Source: JAIQFL01 sp035501495
Lineage (GTDB): Bacteria; Acidobacteriota; Terriglobia; Bryobacterales; Bryobacteraceae
Reading direction: 5' to 3'
Length of the DNA stretch: 64,000 nt
NCBI GenBank assembly: GCA_035501495.1
Contig: DATJWB010000286.1
Location: 68,627-132,626, forward strand
Shown here: positions 51,020-57,492 of the stretch, piece by piece
Layout: each line of letters begins with the position of its first letter
Position numbering within the stretch: the first letter of the stretch is position 1
The notes under the pieces: generated by a model
What the model was told of the DNA's origin: nothing
The model's database searches: none
The model's input: only the letters and a program-made list of their open reading frames with translations
Made by a program: the position numbers and the translations under genes

Positions 51020-51796
51020 CTATTGCTTGGGGAACCAGGGCACGAAGGCGCTGGTGGTTTGCTGGTATCGGCGGTAATCCTCGCCGCGGCTGCGCAGGGC
51101 CTGCGCTTCGGTGGCGGGAATCCCAGTAACCTTGAACAGGAAATACAGGATCAGCGCCGGTGAAAGCAGTCCGATGTACCCATACGGGGAAGCCAGCGCA
51201 AAGATGGCGAACGCCATCCAGATGAGCCACTCGAAAAAGTAGTTGGGGTGGCGCGAGAGGTTCCACAAGCCGGCCCGGCAGGTCTTGCCTTTGTTTCGGG
51301 GATCGGCTTTGAAACGGCTTAGTTGCCAGTCAGACGCGATCTCTCCGCTGATCGCCGCCAGCCACAATACTGCCCCGGCGTACTCCAGCCACGACAGTTG
51401 GGGCTCCGGATTCACTGCCGCCAGCAGAAACGGCGCCGACAGCACCACGCACAGGAGCGCCTGAAACTCGAAAAAGAAGAAGAATTTCAACGGAATGTTC
51501 GTCTTCCACTCGCGCCGCAGTTGCACATACCGGCCCTCCTCGGGATGACCCAGCACCCGGGTGAAGAGCAGGTAAAACGCCAGCCGCAACCCCCAGGCCG
51601 CGGCCATCACCGCAATGACTATTCGGCGCCCAGCCCAGCCATCGCCGCCGGCGCCGTAGAGGATCCCCAGCAGCGCCAGGCCGCCAGCCCACCCCGCATC
51701 CACAATCGCGGCATTCCGCAGCGCCAGGTGGACCAGCCAGAGGACCAGCATCAGGCCGGCGACCGCCAGCGCGCCGGTCCAGATCAGGGTCACCAT
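51020..51796 (-). CDS. DUF1295 membrane protein (steroid-5-alpha-reductase-like)
   Basis: A 258-residue polytopic protein of the DUF1295/isoprenylcysteine-methyltransferase-like fold. It starts with two or three helices (MVTLIWTGALAVAGLMLVLWLVHLALRNAAIVDAGW) and ends with the conserved C-terminal block GLWNLSRHPNYFFEWLIWMAFAIFAL, IPATEAQALRSRGEDYRRYQQTTSAFVPWFPK. The RHPNYFFEW motif is the cofactor-binding signature of this superfamily, suggesting a reductase or methyltransferase acting on a lipid. It lies between DUF2062 and the CFA-like methyltransferase gene, with overlapping or very short junctions. Confidence 0.9.
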   Translation of the reverse strand: MVTLIWTGALAVAGLMLVLWLVHLALRNAAIVDAGWAGGLALLGILYGAGGDGWAGRRIVIAVMAAAWGLRLAFYLLFTRVLGHPEEGRYVQLRREWKTNIPLKFFFFFEFQALLCVVLSAPFLLAAVNPEPQLSWLEYAGAVLWLAAISGEIASDWQLSRFKADPRNKGKTCRAGLWNLSRHPNYFFEWLIWMAFAIFALASPYGYIGLLSPALILYFLFKVTGIPATEAQALRSRGEDYRRYQQTTSAFVPWFPKQ

Positions 51797-52287
51797 CAGG
51801 CGGCGACCTCCGTTGCCGCCCGCTCACGCCGCCAGAGCCCGCGCAAGACCGGGACCAGGATCAGGTACAACAGGCCGGTTGCGATGGCGCCCAGCGTCAG
51901 CCAGGCGACCAGGGCATGCATCGTGGCCGTCCAGAGGGTCGCGATGGCGTGCCACATATCGGCCCGAATCATCCGGAACAGCACCGGCACCGAAACGGCT
52001 GGAGGGGCCACCCGAAACATCCAGGCCCCGATCCGCAGAAACGGTACCAGCATCGTAAGCTGGAGCGGATAGACCAGGCCGTTCACCAGTTGGATGGCCG
52101 GCAGATTGAGGCGCAAAAACAGCGCGGCCAGGGCGCACAGCAGGCTCGTGGAACCGAGCACCGGGGTCACCCCCAGCGTTATCCCCAAAGCAATCGTCAG
52201 GGAAATGCGCTCCGGCGTGATCCCCTGCTTCAGCAGCTCGATGAAGGGCTGGACGACCTTGCGCCGGAACATCTGCCCGACCGTCAC
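51796..52287 (-). CDS. DUF2062 family membrane protein
   Basis: A 163-residue protein with three or four hydrophobic helices matching DUF2062: QPFIELLKQGITPERISLTIALGITLGVTPVLGSTSLLCALAALFLRLNLPAIQLVNGLVYPLQLTMLVPFLRIG. The GTG at 52287 overlaps the stop of the DUF1475 gene (GTGA) and is taken as start. Its own stop overlaps the DUF1295 start (TGATG). DUF2062 proteins are often near glycosyltransferase or lipid genes; function unknown. Confidence 0.82.
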   Translation of the reverse strand: MTVGQMFRRKVVQPFIELLKQGITPERISLTIALGITLGVTPVLGSTSLLCALAALFLRLNLPAIQLVNGLVYPLQLTMLVPFLRIGAWMFRVAPPAVSVPVLFRMIRADMWHAIATLWTATMHALVAWLTLGAIATGLLYLILVPVLRGLWRRERAATEVAA

Positions 52288-52616
52288 GCTTGCCTCCAGA
52301 GTATCTTCTCCGCGGGCTCGTCCGGCTTGAGCCGGAAAAGCTGGATCAGCACGTAAACCGACATGGCAATGTTTCCCAAGCCCATGATCAGCAGGAACCA
52401 CAGAATGCAGGGCCCGATGCGCCTCTCCTTATAGACTACCCACACGAAGAAGGTGATGAAGCCGCAGTAAGCATCGTAAAGTGTGGCCATCGCCCAAGGA
52501 TTCCTGGCGTAATCCGGCATGGCCGCCCAAAGGCTGACTTCCAGGCTGGTGCGTATGGTGGCCACCGTCATCCACAGGAAAATCGCGCCGAACAAAATCT
52601 TCAAGAACAGCTTCAC
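52284..52616 (-). CDS. DUF1475 family membrane protein
   Basis: A 110-residue protein with three transmembrane helices and the DUF1475 pattern: LKILFGAIFLWMTVATIRTSLEVSLW, WAMATLYDAYCGFITFFVWVVYKE and ILWFLLIMGLGNIAMSVYVLIQLFRL. The GTG at 52616 with GAGGGG upstream gives the family-like start (KLFLKILFG); a longer frame to 52664 adds 16 residues without homology. It is the first gene of the minus-strand half of the lipid cluster. DUF1475 genes commonly sit next to CFA-synthase-like genes, consistent with this setting. Confidence 0.8.
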   Translation of the reverse strand: MKLFLKILFGAIFLWMTVATIRTSLEVSLWAAMPDYARNPWAMATLYDAYCGFITFFVWVVYKERRIGPCILWFLLIMGLGNIAMSVYVLIQLFRLKPDEPAEKILWRQA

Positions 52617-52707
52617 GGGTCCCCTCGCCGGCAATCCGGCCACCGAGCCGGAACGCCCCGCCATCCACTATACGGCCCGCCCGTCCTGCCCGGATTGTGT
52701 TTTCTCT

Positions 52708-52717
52708 GTAAGCTTAC
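52708..52717. promoter_or_regulatory. Perfect 10-base palindrome in divergent lipid-cluster promoter region
   Basis: GTAAGCTTAC lies in an AT-rich island (52695-52727) between DUF1475 (minus) and the desaturase gene (plus). This is where an operator controlling both arms would be placed. No matching regulator gene is adjacent. Confidence 0.35.
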
Positions 52718-52778
52718 TGTATTTTCTTGGACACATCCGGTCCGGCCAGTTTATCGTAGATCAATACGGGAGGTGAGT

Positions 52779-53588
52779 TTGCGGATTTATCGATTCGGCT
52801 CGGTCATCCCATTCGTCCTGATTCACCTGGGGGCGGCGGCGGTATTCTTAGTGCCGTTCTCCTGGCGGCTGGCGGGGTTGGCGGCGTTGACCCTGTGGGT
52901 CCGCATGTTCGGAGTCACGGCGGGATATCACCGGTATTTCGCCCACCGCAGCTACAAGTTGGGGCGGGTGGCGCAATTCCTGCTCGCCTGCCTGGCCCAA
53001 AGCTCGGGGCAGAAGGGGGTCCTCTGGTGGGCGGCACTCCATCGCGAACACCACCGGTACTCCGACCGCGAAGAGGACATCCATTCTCCCTGGCAACGCG
53101 GTTTCTGGTGGTCTCACGCCGGCTGGGTACTTTCCAACGAGCACGACACCTACGACCCGAAACGCATCGCTGATTTCACCCGTTACCCCGAACTTCGCTG
53201 GCTCGACCGGCACCATTGGGTGCCGACCGCCGTTCTGGCCGCATGCCTGGCTCTCGCGGGGCCTTCGGTGTTGATCTGGGGATACCTTCTGTCCACAGTG
53301 CTCCTCTACCATTTCACCTTCGCCATCAATTCCCTGGCGCACATCGTGGGGACCCGGCGCTTCGACACGCCCGACCATAGCCGGAATAACTGGCTTCTCG
53401 CGCTGGTGACGCTAGGCGAGGGCTGGCACAACAACCACCACTTCTCGATGACGAGTTGCCGGCAAGGCTACCGGTGGTGGGAAGTGGACATCACGTATGT
53501 GGTATTGAAATTCCTGAGCCTGCTGGGAATCGCTCGCGACCTGCGCCCGTTCCGCGACCCCGGCAGCGCCGTTCGCGAGGCTGCCTAG
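52779..53588 (+). CDS. Acyl-CoA/fatty-acid desaturase (SCD-like, three His boxes)
   Basis: A 269-residue membrane di-iron desaturase. It carries the three histidine clusters GYHRYFAHRSYK (HxxxxH), ALHREHHRYSDREEDIHSPW (HxxHH) and EGWHNNHHFSM (HxxHH), plus two hydrophobic hairpins, as in stearoyl-CoA-type delta-9 desaturases. The bacterial length without a cytochrome b5 domain is normal. A TTG at 52779 is taken as start because GGGAGG lies 5 bases upstream; the upstream frame overlaps the divergent DUF genes. Its stop overlaps the GTG start of the FAD-protein gene. It makes the monounsaturated acyl chain that CFA-like methyltransferases use. Confidence 0.92.
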   Translation: MRIYRFGSVIPFVLIHLGAAAVFLVPFSWRLAGLAALTLWVRMFGVTAGYHRYFAHRSYKLGRVAQFLLACLAQSSGQKGVLWWAALHREHHRYSDREEDIHSPWQRGFWWSHAGWVLSNEHDTYDPKRIADFTRYPELRWLDRHHWVPTAVLAACLALAGPSVLIWGYLLSTVLLYHFTFAINSLAHIVGTRRFDTPDHSRNNWLLALVTLGEGWHNNHHFSMTSCRQGYRWWEVDITYVVLKFLSLLGIARDLRPFRDPGSAVREAA

Positions 53589-54850
53589 TGCGCATTGCCG
53601 TGATCGGCAGCGGCATTTCAGGCCTGGCCGCCGGGTATTACCTCAGCCGCATGCACGAGGTTTCCCTTTTTGAGAAGGAGGGACGCCTGGGCGGCCACAC
53701 CAATACCGTGACCGTCGAGTCCAGCCGTGGACCGCTTCCCATCGACACTGGATTCATTGTCCACAACGATCGCACTTATCCGAACCTGGTCCGGCTGTTC
53801 GCGGAATTGGGAGTGGAAACTCAGCCCAGCGACATGTCTTTTGCGGTGAGTTGCCCCTCCACCGGATTCGAATACTCCAGCCGCGGCTTGAACGGCTTTT
53901 TCGCCCAGCGGTCGAATCTCTTCCGGCCCTCTCAATACCGTCTGCTCCGCGAGATCCTGCGTTTCAATCGCACGGCTCCGGCGCTTTTGAATTCGCCGGG
54001 CGCCGAGAGCGCCACGCTGGGCGACTTCCTGGACGAGGGTAAATACCTGCCCGAGTTTTGCGAGCGCTACCTGTTTCCGATGGCGTCGGCGGTCTGGTCG
54101 ATGTCATTCGATACCATCCGCTCCTTCCCAGCCCTCACGCTGATTCGCTTTTTCGATAACCACGGGATCCTGGGAATCAACACCCACCCGAAATGGAAGG
54201 TGCTTCGCGGCGGAAGCCGTCAGTATATCGGGCCCATGACCGCTCCCTACCGCGACCGCATCTACCGCGAGAGAGACATCGCCTCTATCGCGCGAACCGC
54301 GTCCGGCGTTACCCTGAACTTCCGGTCGCGGCCTTCGGGGGCGCCATCGCCCATGACCTTCGACCAGGTGGTGTTCGCCTGCCACGGAGATCAGATCCTG
54401 CCTCTGCTGGAATCTCCCAGCGAGTGCGAGCGAGAGGTGCTGGGAAACTTCGCCACCAGCCTGAATGCCACCTGTCTGCACACCGACTCCCGCCTGTTGC
54501 CGCGTCGAGGCCGGTCGCGCGCCTCGTGGAACTACAACCTCAGGCATGACGCGCCGGAAGCGGTCACCGTGACCTACCATATGAACCGCCTGCAGTCACT
54601 CGACGTGGCGGAAGATTACTGCGTGACGTTGAACGCCGATGGCGCCATCGATCCGGCGATGGTCATTCTGCAGACGTATTATGAGCACCCGCTCTACACG
54701 CGCCCGGCCATCGCAGCACAAGCCCGTTGGGGCGAGATCAGCGGCCACAATCGAACCCACTACTGCGGCGCCTACTGGTTTTACGGGTTCCATGAAGACG
54801 GATTGAACTCCGCACTGCGGGTAGCGCGGGCGTTGGGGGTAGCGTGCTGA
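53588..54850 (+). CDS. FAD-dependent amine-oxidase-like oxidoreductase
   Basis: A 420-residue flavoprotein with N-terminal dinucleotide fold RIAVIGSGISGLAAGYYLSR, then VSLFEKEGRLGGHTNTVTVE, DTGFIVHNDRTYPNLVRLFAELGV and the C-terminal GAYWFYGFHEDGLNSALRVA. This is the subgroup of NAD(P)-binding/flavin amine oxidases encoded beside DUF1365 and CFA-synthase-like genes. In furan fatty acid synthesis a related protein acts as a desaturase on methylated acyl chains, so a similar role is possible here. The GTG at 53588 overlaps the desaturase stop (TAGTG) and is chosen because the frame then begins exactly at the FAD motif. Confidence 0.9.
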   Translation: MRIAVIGSGISGLAAGYYLSRMHEVSLFEKEGRLGGHTNTVTVESSRGPLPIDTGFIVHNDRTYPNLVRLFAELGVETQPSDMSFAVSCPSTGFEYSSRGLNGFFAQRSNLFRPSQYRLLREILRFNRTAPALLNSPGAESATLGDFLDEGKYLPEFCERYLFPMASAVWSMSFDTIRSFPALTLIRFFDNHGILGINTHPKWKVLRGGSRQYIGPMTAPYRDRIYRERDIASIARTASGVTLNFRSRPSGAPSPMTFDQVVFACHGDQILPLLESPSECEREVLGNFATSLNATCLHTDSRLLPRRGRSRASWNYNLRHDAPEAVTVTYHMNRLQSLDVAEDYCVTLNADGAIDPAMVILQTYYEHPLYTRPAIAAQARWGEISGHNRTHYCGAYWFYGFHEDGLNSALRVARALGVAC

Positions 54851-55090
54851 GTGGCGCGGACACTCGTGTCTGCCGCGCCGGGACTCATCTCGGCGGTTGT
54901 TGGTCCCCAAGTGAGTCGATGCAGCGAAGGGCTTTCGAGGCTGCCGCGTCCCAACTCTCCCGTACGCTTGGCCGCCACCAAGTCTCGTACCAGGGCGGTT
55001 TTCGAGGCTGCCGCCCGGGACACGTTGACCCGAAAAGCGCCGAGACGAGGCTCGGCGCGGCCGGCAGGAGTGCCCGCGCCACGTCGGACT
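54851..55090. repeat. Array of dispersed hairpin repeats (copy A)
   Basis: The region between the FAD-protein and DUF1365 genes is built of inverted repeats. Unit 1 (54851-54895) reads GTGGCGCGGACACTCGTGTC... with a GCGGACAC/GTGTCTGC hairpin followed by TGCCGCGCC and a GACTCATC core. Unit 2 (54921-54960) contains TTTCGAGGCTGCCGCGT, with a partial second copy at 54991-55016. A perfect GCGCCGAG/CTCGGCGC stem is at 55037-55058. Units 1 and 2 recur in the same order at 57154-57262. Confidence 0.75.
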
Positions 55091-55094
55091 GACT

Positions 55095-55877
55095 ATGGAC
55101 TCCGCCTTCTATTTCGGCACCCTGCGGCACCGCCGGTTCCAACCCACGCGCCACGAATTTACCTACCGCCTTTTCATGGCGTTCCTCGATATCGACCGGA
55201 TTCCCCAACAGACTCGCATCTCCCCATTTCTCAGCTACAATCGCTGGAATTGGGCGAGCTTTGACGAAAGGGACCATTTCGGGGATCCCAGGACCCCCTT
55301 GCGGCAGCGCCTCAAAGAGGATGCGGCAGCGAACGGAGTCACCCTGCCCGACGGCCCTATCTTCCTCCTGACTCACTTAAGGTACCTGGGCTACAATTTC
55401 AATCCAATCTCGTTCTTCTACTGCTACGATTCCGCGGAAACCTTACAACTGGTGCTGGCCGAAGTGAACAATACCTTCGGTGAGACCCACAATTACTGGC
55501 TGTCGCCGGCGAATCATCGCCCGGCCGGATCCCCGGGCAAGGCGTTGGGCTACCGGTGCCCCAAAATGATGCACGTTTCTCCCTTCATGGACATGCGGCT
55601 CGATTACGACTTCGTGCTGACCCCGCCGGCCGGGCATCTCACCGCGCACATGAACACGCTCGCCGATGGCAAGTCCACTTTCGACGCCACATTGAATCTT
55701 TGCCGCCGGCCCTGGTCCTCCAAATCCCTCCTCGAAGCGCTCGGAATGCATCCCTGGATGACCGCCAAGGTGATTGCCGCCATCCACTGGGAGGCGCTGC
55801 GGCTCTACATGAAGAAAGTGCCGGTATTCACCCATCCGGGCCGGCGCGTTGCTCGCGAGGTTTCCACCCATGAATGA
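55095..55877 (+). CDS. DUF1365 family protein
   Basis: A 260-residue DUF1365 protein. It starts DSAFYFGTLRHRRFQPTRHEFTYRLFMAFLDID and has LTHLRYLGYNFNPISFFYCYD, EVNNTFGETHNYWL, MHVSPFMDMRLDYDFVLTPP and HWEALRLYMKKVPVFTHP, all family-specific. DUF1365 genes are almost always found with CFA-synthase-like and FAD amine-oxidase-like genes, as here. No catalytic mechanism is established; a lipid-modifying role is inferred from context. Its 3' end overlaps the second CFA-like methyltransferase gene by 8 bases. Confidence 0.92.
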   Translation: MDSAFYFGTLRHRRFQPTRHEFTYRLFMAFLDIDRIPQQTRISPFLSYNRWNWASFDERDHFGDPRTPLRQRLKEDAAANGVTLPDGPIFLLTHLRYLGYNFNPISFFYCYDSAETLQLVLAEVNNTFGETHNYWLSPANHRPAGSPGKALGYRCPKMMHVSPFMDMRLDYDFVLTPPAGHLTAHMNTLADGKSTFDATLNLCRRPWSSKSLLEALGMHPWMTAKVIAAIHWEALRLYMKKVPVFTHPGRRVAREVSTHE

Positions 55878-57147
55878 CTGGCTTGTTTCATCCACCCGAA
55901 AGCTGTTTCTGAAGACCCTCGAAGGGCTCACCGGCGGCTCGCTCGAACTCATTTCCGGCGGCCGCACCACGCATTTCGGCGATCCCGCCAGCGAGCTGCG
56001 AGCAATCCTGGTAGTGCACAACGAGCGCTTCTACCAGCGCGCCCTCACCGGCGGCGACGTCGGCATGGGCGAGTCGTACATGGATGCTGACTGGTCCTCG
56101 CCCGACCTCGTTTCGGTGGTCCGGCTGGCGGTCCGCAATCTCGACCGCCTGGAGCAAAACAACGGCTTCCTCTCTGCTTTCCGGGGATTCATCGAGCGCC
56201 TGTGCCACGGCATGAAGGCCAACACCATCGCGGGGAGCCGCCGCAACATCGGGGCGCACTACGATTTGAGCAACGAATTCTTTCACCTCTTCCTCGACCG
56301 CAGCATGATGTATTCCTGCGCCTGGTATGAGAGCGCGGCCGATCCGCTCGAAACGGCGCAGATCCGCAAGCTCGACCGCATTTGCCGCAAGCTGGACCTC
56401 CGCCCCGAGGACCGCGTCCTCGAGATCGGCACCGGATGGGGCGCCTTCGCGCTGCACGCGGTTCGCAACTACGGCTGCCGCGTCACTACCACCACCATCA
56501 GCCGCCAGCAGCACGACTATGCCCGGCAATCGTTCGACCGCGATGATGCGGGGCGCCGCATCGAGCTGCTGTTCGAAGATTATCGGAACCTGCGCGGCCG
56601 TTTCGACAAGATCGTGAGCATCGAGATGTTCGAAGCCGTCGGATACGAGTTCTACGACCAGTACTTCGGCGCCTGCGACCGGCTGTTGGAACCGGACGGC
56701 TCCATGCTCCTGCAGACCATCACCATCAACGAACGCAAGTTCGCTGCCTACCGGAAGCAGGTGGACTGGATTCAGAAATACATTTTTCCTGGCTCCGAGC
56801 TGGCATCGTTGGGCGGCATCCTCGCGTCGCTTGCCCGCGCCACGCGACTGTCACCTTTCCACCTGGACGACATGGGCCGCCACTACGCGCGCACCCTGGC
56901 GGCGTGGCGCGAGCGCTTCCACGCGTCGCTCCCATCGGTGAAGGCCCTGGGCTTCGACAACCGCTTCACGCGCATGTGGGACTATTACCTGGCCTACTGC
57001 GAAGGCGCCTTCGAGGAGCGCCACATCAGCGACGTGCAGTTAATGCTGACCAAGAGCAACAATCGCCGGACGCTATATCAGGAGCCGGAGGGCCTCAGAA
57101 CTCCCGAAGCCGCGCTGGTCTCTGGTCCTCCTGAAGAACATGGATGA
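55870..57147 (+). CDS. Cyclopropane-fatty-acid-synthase-like SAM methyltransferase (second copy)
   Basis: A 425-residue CFA synthase family methyltransferase. It has IVVHNERFYQRALTGGDVGMGESYMDADWSSPDLVSVV in the N-terminal domain. The catalytic domain has HYDLSNEFFHLFLDRSMMYSCAWYE, RVLEIGTGWGAFALHAVRNYGCRVTTTTIS (SAM motif I), KIVSIEMFEAVGYEFYDQYFGACDRLL and DGSMLLQTITINERKF, and it ends RMWDYYLAYCEGAFEERHISDVQLMLTK. It is closer to canonical CFA synthases than the copy at 49914, and the two are clearly different paralogues. The ATG 55870 overlaps the DUF1365 end; the frame from 55849 starts inside it. Confidence 0.93.
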   Translation: MNDWLVSSTRKLFLKTLEGLTGGSLELISGGRTTHFGDPASELRAILVVHNERFYQRALTGGDVGMGESYMDADWSSPDLVSVVRLAVRNLDRLEQNNGFLSAFRGFIERLCHGMKANTIAGSRRNIGAHYDLSNEFFHLFLDRSMMYSCAWYESAADPLETAQIRKLDRICRKLDLRPEDRVLEIGTGWGAFALHAVRNYGCRVTTTTISRQQHDYARQSFDRDDAGRRIELLFEDYRNLRGRFDKIVSIEMFEAVGYEFYDQYFGACDRLLEPDGSMLLQTITINERKFAAYRKQVDWIQKYIFPGSELASLGGILASLARATRLSPFHLDDMGRHYARTLAAWRERFHASLPSVKALGFDNRFTRMWDYYLAYCEGAFEERHISDVQLMLTKSNNRRTLYQEPEGLRTPEAALVSGPPEEHG

Positions 57148-57262
57148 GCCGACGTGGCGCAGGCCCTCCGGCCTGCCGCGCCCCGACTCATCGGCGCTTG
57201 TCGGGCGTGCACCGTGCCAGTGGCGACGAGGGGTTTTCGAGGCTGCCGCGTTCCCACTCTGC
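57148..57262. repeat. Dispersed hairpin repeats (copy B)
   Basis: Unit 1 (57154-57195) has GTGGCGC, then a GCAGGCC/GGCCTGC hairpin, then TGCCGCGCC and a GACTCATC core. Unit 2 (57223-57262) has GGGGTTTTCGAGGCTGCCG followed by CGTTCCCACTCTGC. Both match copy A at 54851-54960 in order and orientation. The hairpin loops differ while the stems stay paired, the pattern expected of a structured repeat family. Confidence 0.7.
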
Positions 57263-57492
57263 TCCCCACCCCGGTGGCCCGACTGGCGCTCATGGTTATC
57301 GCATAGCGTCGCTCCCGCGCCGGGTTCTTCCCACTCGAGCCGGCGTTCCCCGCTCATGCGCCGGGGCGGCGTCCACATTGTCGCTTTCGAGGCCTGCTCC
57401 GGCTTCACACGCGTTACGGGCGAGTGGGCCACCCCACTGGATGTCAGTCAACCCTTCGGTGCCTTGATACACCCATGTGCTACGTTATAGCC
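57263..57492. other. Gene-free stretch before the GH127 gene
   Basis: With the repeat copy, a roughly 345-base gap. I see no frame with a start and family likeness, and no RNA gene. It should contain the GH127 promoter near 57430-57480. Confidence 0.4.

Noticed and set aside
54851..55264. Plus-strand frame of 137 codons across the hairpin repeats and into DUF1365
   Set aside because: Translation of repeat sequence only; overlaps the certain DUF1365 gene in another frame.
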